From: Omphalotus guepiniiformis
Lineage: Eukaryota; Basidiomycota; Agaricomycetes; Agaricales; Omphalotaceae
Direction: 5' to 3'
DNA: 64,000 nucleotides
NCBI GenBank assembly: GCA_028554645.1
Contig: JAQOOI010000021.1
Location: forward strand, 1,922,001 to 1,986,000
The translations under genes and the position numbers were made by a program. Of the stretch, positions 1-10,630 are shown piece by piece; position 1 is the stretch's first letter, and each line of letters opens with the position of its first letter. The notes beneath the pieces are model-generated. The model had not been told where the DNA came from. It saw nothing but the letters and a program-made list of their open reading frames with translations, and ran no database searches.

Positions 1-63
1 AGCCTGCACCAACGGGACTAATAGGTTGGTGTATGGCAGCTCTAGCCTGTGAAGAAGCAGCAG

Positions 64-1884
64 CTAGCTGATCACATCCTCTATCCTGGGTGTTTGAGCA
101 AACGGAACACCAGTCCGAAGTAGTATTGATGGCAACGGGCTTGATCGTAATATGTCAGAGAAGTCGGTAGAGATTCCTATGTGAGAACATACCGCGAAGT
201 AGTTGACGAAAGTGGAGAGAGGAACATCGCCTGTGCTGTTCATAAAGTCGTATGTCGTGAACTCGGGTTCTTCAGTACCGTTCTTGAAGTTCAGCCGTAG
301 AACTGGCTCTCCGCCTGATGATGCTTGTCGAACTTCCAGAGCCACCACGGCAGCGTAATTCACTGTAAGCGAATATAAGGACATACAGTTTGAATAGAAA
401 TATAAAACACTCGCCAATGTTCGTCAGCTGCGGGTTGGCAACAGCGGCGCCGGTCATGTTGAAGAGCGTCAAGAAGGCTTTGTAGGCGATAGCATTGTAC
501 ATAATCTTCGTGGGGTTCGAAGCGTCGTTGATGTTCGCCAGACCATCGAGTATCCCGGGTATCATGGTACGGAATGCGACTGGAAGTTGTCAAAAATCAG
601 TTGCGACTTGAAGGACGAAGATGCGATTGGAAGGCTTACTGTTCCCAATCCCGCCAAGTTCAGGGTCGGTAAAAACTCCGTATTCATGAAAGCCAGCAAG
701 AGTGCGGGCTTGCGGAAGGAAGGATGGAGGAAGATTAGCTCGGAAGCCTGCATTGTGAATGTAATTCACGTTCATGAAGTCAAAGATCTAGAAATGATCA
801 GGCTAAGGATGCACTGTATCTGGCTACGTTGGGCTTACATTCCACTACATTGATTGATTTAGGACTTTGACCAAACTGAGAAAATGACGAGCGCACCATA
901 TTTTGAAGCGTTACAGGTCTCCCATCGAGATACTGTGGCAATTGACTTAAAAAAGAAGCACTCTCATTCGCCTTCTGTTTGAACTCGGTTGAGTTGTAAA
1001 AGGCACTCGTGGCAGTATCGAAAGGCTTGTCAGGGAGTTAGTGGGCATTCATAGTCTTGAAAGTATCAGATCTTACAGCGCAGGATGTCCAGCCTTCCAG
1101 CGAAACATCGTTGTCGGGTTCCACAGAGTCAACTGCGGCATCAAGGGTTGGCTAACTTGAATCATTTACTGAGAATCTAGTACGCACTTTCGATATACTA
1201 CACCAGAAAGAAATCGTTACTTTCGATTTTTGTATGTTAAAAAGAGTTACATACCTGGTATCCGTTCAAAGGACCTTCGACGGTCGTCCCGTTCGCCAAA
1301 GTGGTTGTATAGTTGGAATCTGCGGGGAACAAACCCTGGAGGAGTGCTGTTGCAGAGTTCTAGTGCAGAAAAAATGAGATTCGGCCATGACCGAGGGTAT
1401 TTTGTTGGCTTACCATGATCACACCTCCCTCGCCACCAGCATCAGCACGGACTACCAAAGAGATGGTCGTAAGTAGGAAGGTGTATGGTGTAGTTTAATG
1501 TGAACGTGCCCGTTATTTGATCTGGGTCAGCTAAAGAACTGTTGACGCCAGGGATGAAGGAAGGGGATGTAGAGTTTAGGTATAGGCTGCGAAGGAATTG
1601 CCCTTGTATGAACTCCTCTTGCTGTAAACCAATAAATCAATGCAGACATAAATGAGTCGATCTTGCCTCCTCCTAGATAAATGGTACACTCACGACTCCC
1701 AGAGGTGTGATGACCGTGTTCGCTGCTGCGTACGTATCGGGGTCCTGGTAGAATCCTTTACAAAGTATATCAGCTTCAACGAACTTCAGCTCTATCGTAC
1801 TCGTACGCATCGATACTTGCCTTGACGATCGCCATGGCGCGCAAGAATCACTACACCTAGAACCGTACTGTTAGAACCAGACAT
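64..1884 (-). CDS. Histidine acid phosphatase-like protein (possibly non-catalytic)
   Basis: The first exon encodes the RHGDRQG signature of the histidine acid phosphatase/phosphoglycerate-mutase-like fold near residue 17, followed after an intron by GFYQDPDTY. Later exons carry family-like segments: QEEFIQGQFLRSLYLN, PLNGYQ, SLEGWTSC and, near the C-terminus, NYAAVVALEVRQ and LRLNFKNGT, which align with the last strands of lysosomal/prostatic acid phosphatase. Several N-glycosylation sequons (NST, NSS, NMT, NGT) suggest a secretory-pathway protein. No clear signal peptide follows the chosen ATG at 1884, so an upstream leader exon is possible. The position equivalent to the proton-donor HD dipeptide reads IA (485-490), so phosphatase activity is doubtful. 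Intron 1 (1756-1820) appears to be a GC-AG intron. The family call is firm; the activity is uncertain. Confidence 0.8.
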
Positions 1885-2362
1885 TGTCTTGAAGATCAGA
1901 AGCAGCTGGGAGAGGTCTCTTCTTGCAGTAGGGTAACGCCGAGCAGACGAAGGTTCGGAGCACGAGAGTTCATGCTACTTATTGAGTATTTATATCTGAT
2001 AAAGGGAAAGAAGAAAGTTGAGTCATGCGCTGATGTGTAAATTCCTACCCAAGTCCGTTCACGCCGCGCGGGTATGCACATACACCAACAGCACGAGGTG
2101 CAACTGGTCAGGTACATACCACTAGTAAGTACATACGAGTAAGTCTTCATTTACATCGCCACAACGCAGCGGTCAACAAAGTACGAGATCTTGGCATCCT
2201 AAAGTACAAAACCAATGTATTAGGCTAGGTACATACGACATAGATTCGGACGTCTGTCAACATTATGATTGTTCGACAACTTTGTTGGAAGGATGAATGA
2301 ACGTTGTCGAACCCGGGTTATAGCGAATATGGCAGATAGGTACTGACATTCATAAAATCGGT
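1885..2362. other. Intergenic region
   Basis: This 478-bp spacer lies upstream of the acid-phosphatase-like gene and downstream of the BOR1-like gene, both on the minus strand. It should hold the promoter of the former and the terminator of the latter. A short reading frame beginning MNSRAPNLRLLGV lies just upstream of the phosphatase start but is closed by a stop. I see no RNA gene or repeat. Confidence 0.6.
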
Positions 2363-4517
2363 TCATAGAGATCCTCCAACACTTTCCATTGTCTTTCAGA
2401 GGAGCGGTGACTAGCAGTAAGTACTCCGCCAAGCACGACTCGACAATATGCAGTACTTACGAATGGTGAAGCAGTTGGTCCGTCTAAGATCGCCAATTCC
2501 TCAGCGGTGAAGGGAAGACGAGGAACGAGCCAGATACGGATGGGAATGAGTGCCATAATGATAACAGGAAACCCGATAGCAGCTGAATCCAAAACCAGAA
2601 CGTCCATATGATTAGATTTGTGAAGAAGATGGCGACTTAAAAGCACCTATTGTCTGTGTGATAGCAAACGTTGCTCCAAACGCGACTAGCTGAACGACTA
2701 TAAATAACAGAATACGTGACTTGCGAACCCTTCTCAGTGGTTCGTCATTTGGTGTCAGGTTCTTGTCGCGCAGAAAGTACAGGATCTTCTGTGTAATTCC
2801 GTTACCTTGCAATGCGTCCGCACCCATGAACCAGCTATAGCGACAAAAACAATCAGTCGGCTGAATTTCCCAAACGAAATTACTCTCACAAGAGCCCAGC
2901 CAAAACGCCTAGAAACGCGTTGGTACTAGAAAGACAATGGACTCCACCACGCACCTCTGGGAATTAGATTAAGAACGTGTAAGAAGGGGCCAGAAAGCAG
3001 AACTAGACACAGTGCTCCTTGTGCAAGATTGGAGACGCGTTGTTCAACTACAGCTATAGGTTCATCACGAGGAGCCAGAGACTCTATTGCATTTTCTCTT
3101 TCCTCTTTGCTCAGACCCTCTAGATCATCTCTCTTTGGAGGTCGGCCCATGACAACTAGAGAGGTGGTGTGAATAGGCGCTTGAGGGATGAGTCCATTAG
3201 GAGCTGGCACTCCAAGCAGGCCCGCGATAAAAGTAGTGATACCAAGTAGGAAGAAATCGTAATGAAACCCTGGAGGCTTGCGTAGTGGGAACTCGGACCC
3301 TTGAGCCATCAGTGACTGCCATATGGTCAATATAAGCTGCGTGAGGAAACCAATGGGTCACGCACAGAAACGTTATGGTCGAAGAAGAAAAGTATCCACA
3401 AGATGATGCCGAAGGGCAAGGCAATGCCTACCCATTTACCATCTAGCTGCCAGAACCTCACAAGCCATTCCCTCCCGTTGGCAGGCTGAAATGCCCCGCT
3501 GACTGGTAGAGTTTCTGGATTGGTAGAGTTGAATATTCCCCAGTAGGCCATACCGGAGGATGCAATTAGTGATATTGGCATCCCATAGTCGGCTAAAAAT
3601 CGGCGGACATGACGATGAAAGAAAGACTTGTTAGAGAGACTTTGCATCAGGAAGGAGACGACGAGCATGAGTAGAGCGAGAATGATGGATACAAGAGCTC
3701 CAGGAAGGGGCGATGAACCGAGCTGTCTAGTGATCACCTGAATACCATACTGGAGGTAAACCCAAGAGACGTAGAAACCAAAAGTGTCGCAGGAGAACAG
3801 GGTTACGTATTTTAAGAAATTGCACCCTGGCAAAGGAATGACTTTATCTTCTCAATGAGGCAGAACGATAACTCACAATTCAGAATGGCGGTTACCCAGT
3901 GAATGATCGCAGCCCATAGGTATACCCAACCTATGAAATGAAGGTAGACAGGCGGATTAGGCTGCCCTTGAATAATATTGAAGATGGTCTTGTTAAAGAC
4001 AGTAATCGGGCCTAGAAGTAGAAGGATCGATAAGTAGATAACTTACAGATGAAGAGTGAGACAGACCAGTGACACCAGCTATAGTGAGCGGTTGTGCTCC
4101 GAAGACAGAGAATATAAATGCAGCCATGAAAGAAGATATGAGAACCTCTGCGACTCCGTATTGACGAGTCGTTTCTATAAGATCTAGGGAGAAAGCAATG
4201 CCAGGAAGGACACTAGAAGCTAGTCAGTAAGTCACAGATGAGATATAGTGATTGACGACGCACTTTGCAAAAAATATGAGGGCCGTAGCTGGAATGACAC
4301 GATAGTTCCAAGCATCGGTCCAGTCTGATATGTAGTGAGGGGAGCGTGCTCTAATATCCACTTTTATTCCGGACGCCAGTTTGGTAATCCAGGCTATTAC
4401 AGGGTTGGAAAAACTTCTCTTAGAAGAGGCTGGAAGAGCTCCTAGAGTAGTAGAAGCTCCGGGGGTTGCAGAAGACATATCAACAGAGGCATTCAAGGAG
4501 TTATCGTAGCTGGTCAT
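2363..4517 (-). CDS. BOR1: BOR1-type borate/anion (HCO3- family) transporter
   Basis: This is a polytopic membrane protein of the SLC4-like anion exchanger family, in which fungal Bor1 exports borate across the plasma membrane. Recognisable segments in order are an N-terminal Ser/Thr-rich tail, GIKVDIRARSPHY, VIPATALIFFA, a conserved run ending in GAQPLTIAGVTG, PPVYLHFIGWVY, and the family hallmark GLIPQAPIHTTSLVVMG with the following cytoplasmic loop KRDDLEGLSKEERE. A further block reads EELAILDGPTASPF. A final 30-nt exon encodes the conserved C-terminus TMESVGGSL, which fixes the stop at 2363. The first in-frame ATG is at 4517. It is divergent from the ABHD12-like gene with 244 bp between start codons. 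Borate rather than bicarbonate is inferred from the fungal family. Confidence 0.88.
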
Positions 4518-4623
4518 GGTGGTACAAAGCAAGGAGCGAAGCTAATTGACATGCTCAGAACCCGTGGAGAGCTGAGAAGAATATGAGAAAGCTTGATTCA
4601 AAAGTTACAGCCCACGGTCTGGC

Positions 4624-4653
4624 CACGTGGAGCGCGTCTTGGTAGAGCACGTG
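4624..4653. promoter_or_regulatory. Paired CACGTG E-boxes in a divergent promoter
   Basis: Two perfect CACGTG palindromes lie at 4624-4629 and 4648-4653, 24 bp start to start. They sit in the 244-bp gap between the divergent BOR1-like (start 4517) and ABHD12-like (start 4762) genes. CACGTG is the consensus of bHLH factors such as Cbf1/Pho4-type proteins. Function here is inferred from position only. Confidence 0.45.
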
Positions 4654-4761
4654 ACTATAGACGCGACTGACGCATGATCAATTTCAAAGTCCAACTTCTG
4701 CGTTAGCCTTGACTCTGAGTCTTTAACTTACCAGTACACTACGACTTTCTACGACTTTTCT

Positions 4762-6277
4762 ATGTCTGCAACTGATCTCGTTGTAACCCCCGGGCCTGGC
4801 ATTGTCTCAAAGATCAGGACAGTTTTCAGTGTTCTGGGCGGCGTCTATGTTCTCGCAGTAGGGCTTCTCGCAGTTCCATATTTTCAAACCCAGTAAAGTA
4901 TTCTTCGTCAGTACTACCTTGCTACAGTACTAATCGCTCTTTAGCACTGTATATCTGAATGCTGTTCGACTACCATGGTTCGCCAACTTTGATGCACCAG
5001 AGAGATACGGCTTAGCTCGTGAGCTTGATCATGATTCTCCAAGTCCTATCTGCATAACTAAATGACTGTCGCGCAGTAAACAAAACTTACAATTTCAAGA
5101 TCTATACCTCTGATAATGAGACTCTCGGTGCCTGGTTTATACTCTCCGAGTCCATTTACCAGTCTCTGCCATCACCTCCGTCATCACCAAAGCCATACAT
5201 CACCCGTGCTCTTCAATCTCGACCGACCATTCTTTTCTTTCACGGCAATGCCGCTACTCGTGCTTTCAAAGCTAGGATTCAGCACTACTCCGCCTTTTCG
5301 TCCCGTCTACATGCGAATGTGCTGGCCATTGATTATAGAGGCTTTGCTGAGAGCACTGGAACTCCGAGTGAAGAAGGACTAATTCGCGATGCTCGTGCAG
5401 CATGGGAATGGCTCATTAGCCAGGGTGCCAGAGGGGAGGACATCTTGATAATGGGACACAGTCTCGGAACCGGCGTTAGCGCACGACTCGCTGCTCAGCT
5501 TTCCGCTGAAGGGCTCGCTTACAGAGGTGTGGTTCTGATGAGCCCCTTCTCAAGTATTGAGCAAGTTTTGAAGACATACCATGTCCTTGGCGTGGTCCCT
5601 CTGGTCAAGCCTTTGGCCCTGATTCCTTATGCAACCAGTGGGTTTTTCGGGTCATACTTGTATCTGTTGATTTGAACGGCCACTTTAGATTTTATTTCGT
5701 GGGCACTCATTCATAGATTTGATACGCTTAGCATTGTTCCGGTGAGTCTCAACGCGTCCCTGTGCGACAAACTCTAAAATCTGCCATAGCAAATTAAAGG
5801 TCAAGTTGTTATTGCACATGCAGGTAAGTCGTTTGAACAGGTCTCTTGACCTTCATATTCTTATCTCCGCCTTCAGAAAATGATTGGGACATCCCATATA
5901 CCCACTCAGAAGTGCTATTCAATGCCTTCTTGGAACCCCTTCTACCTTCTGTTCATCTGCCCTCGAATCCCGCAGCGCTCTCCAAAGAAGAGTGGGCTGA
6001 ATTTACCTCGCAGATATCCGCTCGCAGGACGAGGCGCGAGGAAGTTGTTACCACCACCAAAATCGAAAACTTTGGTTCAATTGAAGAGTTCTCGGACGAA
6101 CAGAGAGATGTTACCTTCGTGAAGACACTCGAGGGTTCGCATGACTACATTGGCGTGCAGGAGGGCCTGCAAGATATTATTGGAAGGAAATTTGGATTCA
6201 TTGGTTCAGGCTCAGGCGTTGTCAGTGACCACAGTTCAGAGGAGAACGAGGTTCCAGCAGGCAAATTCATTGACTAG
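4762..6277 (+). CDS. ABHD12-like alpha/beta hydrolase
   Basis: This is a serine hydrolase of the ABHD12/ABHD13-like group (monoacylglycerol or lysophospholipid lipase type). An N-terminal hydrophobic segment (GGVYVLAVGLLAVPYF) looks like a membrane anchor. Then come LAIDYRGFAESTG, the nucleophile elbow GHSLGTG, the block VLMSPFSSIEQVL, the acid region around ENDWDIPYTHSE, and a late EGSHDY that supplies the likely catalytic His. The first exon ends at FQTQ, with the next starting at CIYLNAVRLPWF, as in family members. The stop follows EVPAGKFID. About 400 residues is normal for the family. The substrate cannot be told from sequence. Confidence 0.87.
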
Positions 6278-7378
6278 AAATGATTTTATGACTCGAGGTA
6301 GGATACGCATCTATACGTTTTCTTGAATATTACGACTGCAGGCCTTTTCTCCCACTGGAACGGATATGTAAATGTAAAGTTACAAAAACATGACTATCGA
6401 ACAATTCTACCGTGCCTTCTTCGCCTTCTACGCTTTCTTCCATCAGTGACTCTTTGGGATTGCAGCGTGATCTCAATCAAGGGTAAGTGCTCTTTGGAAG
6501 GACGTTCAGCAGTCGAGTGGTGTGTCAAAGCTCCTCCAGAAGCAGATGAATGAGGTTTACGAATAAGTTGTGCACGATCATGTCGCAGAATCATCATTGG
6601 TGAAAACCTGGCCACGGAATCCGAAGATGCTGAGGTATTTAGGAGCTTAGGACGTCCAGAAGGGAATGGCTAAGTAATCGTGAATCCCAGATATATTTCT
6701 GGTGAGGGGCGATGAACTCACAATATGGGGTTTCTGCGACTCACGAATTAGCCATGAGTAGTCGACAGCGACTGAATCTGCGAATGTTTTTCGACGCTTG
6801 GCTTGTAATTCATTGTCCTCATAGTCTGGCTCACGATAGCTGAGAGCTCATAATGATGAAGAGAACGCGATCAATACGAAAGCGAGCGCGTACTGAGTTG
6901 GGGGCGGTGGAGGGCCAGATTCTAAGGCAATTGGTTTTACACTTCCAGAGAAAAGCTTGAAGTCTACCAAAAAATTAGGTACGTCGTAAGGAGCACGTAC
7001 TTGGAAGCGTACCAAGAGGACTTTCAGAATGAGAATGTTTCTCAACAGCCCGTCCGGTTCTGTGGGCTTCCACGACAAAATCCAGAGAAGTTTGGATTCT
7101 GTCTTTCAAGATATTTACGAGTCGAAGGCGATCTTGTTCTTGAAGATGATTGTTCTCCGAATCAGATTGAGATTCATGATCAGAATAAGCACTGAAATCG
7201 CGGTCAAAGAAACTCTTGCGTGATGTGAGCTCTGTTGACAGAGATTGAGGAAGAAGGTACGGGTTGGAATGAAGAGGTATCATGCTGATTATGTAAGCAC
7301 AGATACACGCAACCTTGCTTTGAACTTCGAGGTTGAACAGAATCTCTCTGATCAAGTTCATGAAAGAAAAGAAAAGAT
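6278..7378. other. Intergenic region, about 1.1 kb
   Basis: The region lies between the ABHD12-like stop and the CDC16 start. It holds several short overlapping reading frames on both strands with no recognisable domain. The longest minus-strand one (6975-7361) starts 18 bp from the CDC16 ATG, and I could not link it to a known family. No tRNA or repeat was found. Confidence 0.5.
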
Positions 7379-10301
7379 ATGGCATCCACTCCTCCTCCAC
7401 AGAATAACTTTCAGAACTCTCCAATGCCTCAGCTGCCAACTCCGTCTGGTTCCCGTCATCGAGGTTCCATCGGCTCATCTTTCTCCTTCGGTCCTCAACA
7501 TCTGGTCGACTCATATATTGAGGCTAATTCCAGTATTTACTCAAACACGCACTCGATTGCGCTGGATCCAAGCCGCTCCATTCTGCACGCGTCACCGCTT
7601 CGTTCTTCGCCTCGCAAGCAGCGCAAGCCGAAAGACAGTAGCCGTCAACCACATCCTCTCGCGAATGATACCACAGGAATTTTTCAAGACCCGGAGGATG
7701 ATGCAGATGACGAGGACGAATATGAGTGGGGTATGGTGGACAGGATGAGATTGTGGCGGCATGACGCGTTGATGCAGCATTTGTATGAGACGGCTGCGTT
7801 TTGGGGTGATAAGATTGTGAGCTGGACGAGTATGTCGTGCTTTGCATTGGTTAATCGTCGAGAACGCGTGCTAATCGTAAATCGTCTCTCAGACGACCCT
7901 AATGACGCGTTCTGGCTCGCTCAAACATATTTCATGCAACATCAGTACTCGCGTGCTGAGCGTTTGCTTACGCGTCCCTTCCCCACGTCTCCCCCGAAAC
8001 ATCCCTCAACACCTCCACTGAACTTGACGAATGGCGATGGTTCTCATTTCGCCTCGGAGAAAGGAAAAGGGAAAGAGCGTGATACGATGCCACTCACTGC
8101 ACCTATGCCCAGGTTGCCGTTAGGCCCTACTGGTATGATCGAGATTTCGGAGGAAATGCAGGAGGGTGTATCGAGGCTGGTTGACATGAGTGTGGCATGT
8201 AGGTATCTTGCGGCCCAGTGTCAGGCATGGAAATATATTCGTCTATAGTATCCGGCCTTCGCTGATGGTGTCAACAGGTCCGTCAAGGGAACTGGGCAGA
8301 GGCTACGGAGATGCTTGGAGAGGCAAATCCGTTCCGGGACTTGGGTGTGTTTCTAAAGTCACCTTCTCGAATGCCATTGATGTTTCCATCTAGAACAGAA
8401 TCCACCGGCCGTATCTGACATTGACGGTGGCATCAAGGTATGTTCCGTTCTGTGTTTTGAGGCTACTTTGTTTCATGTCGCGACAGATAGAAGCATCCAT
8501 GTGCCACCTTCGCGGTCTCCTCATGCTTAAACTTAATCGCGGCGACCAGGCAAAAAATTGCTTTATGGAGGCCTTGGCTCTTGATGTTAAATGCTACGAC
8601 GCGTTTGAACAGCTCGTTAGCGGCGAAATGATGACACCAGAAGAAGGTCAGTATTACTAGATTTTTTCCCGCTCGCAATTACATTTCTGTTCAGAGTGGG
8701 AGTTCGTGCAAGGACTTGCATATACGGTGCAGACACCTCAAGATGCCTCATTTATACAGCTCATATATACCACAAGGCTCCGAAAATACAAACACGCGGA
8801 AGAACATGCATTGACACGGCAGCGCTTGGTTGAAGAATACGGTCTTGGTGACAATCCAGACGTACTCTTCAGCTTTGCTGACGCGTTATATGCCAACTTT
8901 CGGTGGTCAGATTGCTTCGTCATTACGTCTAGGTGAGTTCAGAAAACACTGAAGACTGTAGATATTTCAACTTAGAATGAACGCAGAATTCTCGGCTTGG
9001 TGTCTGTTCACGACCCAACTATGCCGCTTCATATAGCGTGTATGTATCACCTGAAACATCTGCACTCAAAATTGTTTATACTCGCGCATGAGATGGTGGA
9101 CCGTGAGCCTGAGAACCCTGTGAGCTGGTATGCCGTAGGAGTGTGGTATATGTGTACTGCGAAGTGGGCCCAGGCAAGGCAGTATTTCAGGTAAACACCC
9201 TTCGCGGAGTATGTGCTATGTGAAATTTGACTGTTCATTCTTATCACAGCAAGACGTCTCTCATGGACCCTCGTTTTGGACCGGCGTGGATTGCTTTTGC
9301 TCATACGTTTGCTATGGAAGGGGAACATGACCATGCTGTCACGGCGTACTCGACATGTGCTAGAATGTTCACCGGGTAGGTGGAAATGGCGTGTCTATTT
9401 TCGTTGAAATTCATTTTTTGTTGACTAGGTCACACTTACCTCTAATGTTCGTGGGCATGGAACAGATCACACTGTCAAACTACATCCTCGCCGATGAAGC
9501 ACTTACAGCAGCATATTCTATGTGCGACGGCGACCCACTGCTGATGAACGAACGAGGGGTTATGGCATATAATCATGGAGAGTAAGTCGCTAGTGACGAA
9601 CTCTTGCCTTTCTTTTTGTGTTGACGTGTCCGTGTCATGCAGCTATTACGAAGCAGCTGACCTCTTCCAGAAAGCCCTAGATTTGGCTGAGGTGACTCAA
9701 AGCTCACAATACTCGTGGACCACAACATATGTGAATATGGGAACTTGTTACCGGAAACTGAAGTAGGCAATCAATCTCTGTGATGAAAAATATCCTTTGA
9801 ACATTAATTCCAGGCAATATGAAAAAGCAAAAGATGCCTACCAGAAGGTTTTGAACTTAAACCCGCGGCATTCAGTTGCGCTAGCGTTTCTTGGGTTGGT
9901 CCACCACCTTACGAACGATCTCGATAACGCGATCATTAGATATCATGAGGTCCGTATAATCTCCTTGATCTTCTTTTCGTTGTTGACAACAGAGTCCATG
10001 ATAGGCGCTTTCCGTCGATCCAATCAATGCCTACGTTATGGAGCTCCTAAATACTGCCCTCGAATCTGCATCAAGCTATGGTTTAAGAACTTCTCTCGGG
10101 GCAGACCAATTCAGACTCCAAGCCAACAGGCTAAAGGAAAAGTATCTCCGTCTGAAGCCAGAAACGAAGGAACTCTGCGACTACTACATAAATGCACGGG
10201 GAGGAGGTCCGGTGGTCAGAAGCGAGAGCTCGGGCAGAAGTGGCATGAATGCGGTTGAGAGCGGTGTTCATGAGGATTCGACGGAGATGAGTTTGGGTTG
10301 A
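7379..10301 (+). CDS. CDC16: Anaphase-promoting complex subunit Cdc16/Apc6 (TPR protein)
   Basis: This is a TPR scaffold subunit of the APC/C ubiquitin ligase (Cut9/Cdc16/Apc6), which assembles as a dimer in the TPR lobe and helps drive mitotic exit. A Ser/Pro-rich disordered N-terminus of about 110 residues is followed by MRLWRHDALMQHLYETAAFWGDKIV, then NDPNDAFWLAQTYFMQHQYSRAERLL, typical of the first TPRs. Later repeats include CHLRGLLMLKLNRGD, ENPVSWYAVGVWYMC, FGPAWIAFAHTFAMEGEHD, LLMNERGVMAYNHGEYYEAADLFQKAL and YEKAKDAYQKVLNLNPRHSVALAFLG. The last exon encodes the helical tail LKEKYLRLKPETKELCDYY. At least ten short introns are visible. The Ser/Pro-rich N-terminus is a plausible Cdk-phosphorylated region (inference). 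Confidence 0.93.
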
Positions 10302-10630
10302 AGTCCGAAGACTATGATCCGAGTTTTATACATCCTCGAGACTTGAGGCCAAGAGGCCAAGATAAAATGAAATTTCCGAAATAAGTGGAGAAACGTAAGG
10401 AAAAAGGGTGACATGATTCCGTAAATATAAGTAATGTGAAAATCTCCCTTTTTTCGTCCCCGTCCGGCTTCGCCCCTGATGCAGAATGAGAAGGCAGAAC
10501 TGAGAAGCTTAAGACAGACATGTACAAATTGACATGACGTCATACACGTGAGCCGCTATATTGGGATAGAAGAGCTCTTGGCCCTTGCCCGTGAATTATT
10601 TCTAGCTAATTGAGCTCATCATCGGATACG
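10302..10630. other. Intergenic region with phytochrome promoter
   Basis: This 329-bp gap holds the 3' end of CDC16 and the promoter of the phytochrome gene. Beyond the CRE/E-box element described separately, I see no repeat or RNA gene. Confidence 0.6.
10535..10550. promoter_or_regulatory. CRE (TGACGTCA) next to E-box (CACGTG)
   Basis: A perfect TGACGTCA octamer (10535-10542) is followed two bases later by CACGTG (10545-10550), about 90 bp upstream of the phytochrome ATG at 10631. TGACGTCA is the ATF/CREB bZIP consensus. In fungi, ATF-type bZIP factors act downstream of the SAK/Hog1 stress pathway, which phytochrome is known to feed in Aspergillus. A role in light-dependent autoregulation is inference. 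Confidence 0.5.

Noticed and set aside
2300..2325. GGGTTCGA-like T-loop resembling part of a tRNA
   Set aside because: No matching acceptor, D or anticodon arms at the required spacing; the same was true of similar motifs near 17816 and 28320.
6975..7361. Minus-strand frame of about 128 codons next to the CDC16 start
   Set aside because: It has a real ATG and plausible composition but no recognisable domain, no splice-supported extension, and lies 18 bp from the CDC16 start; I could not support it as a gene.
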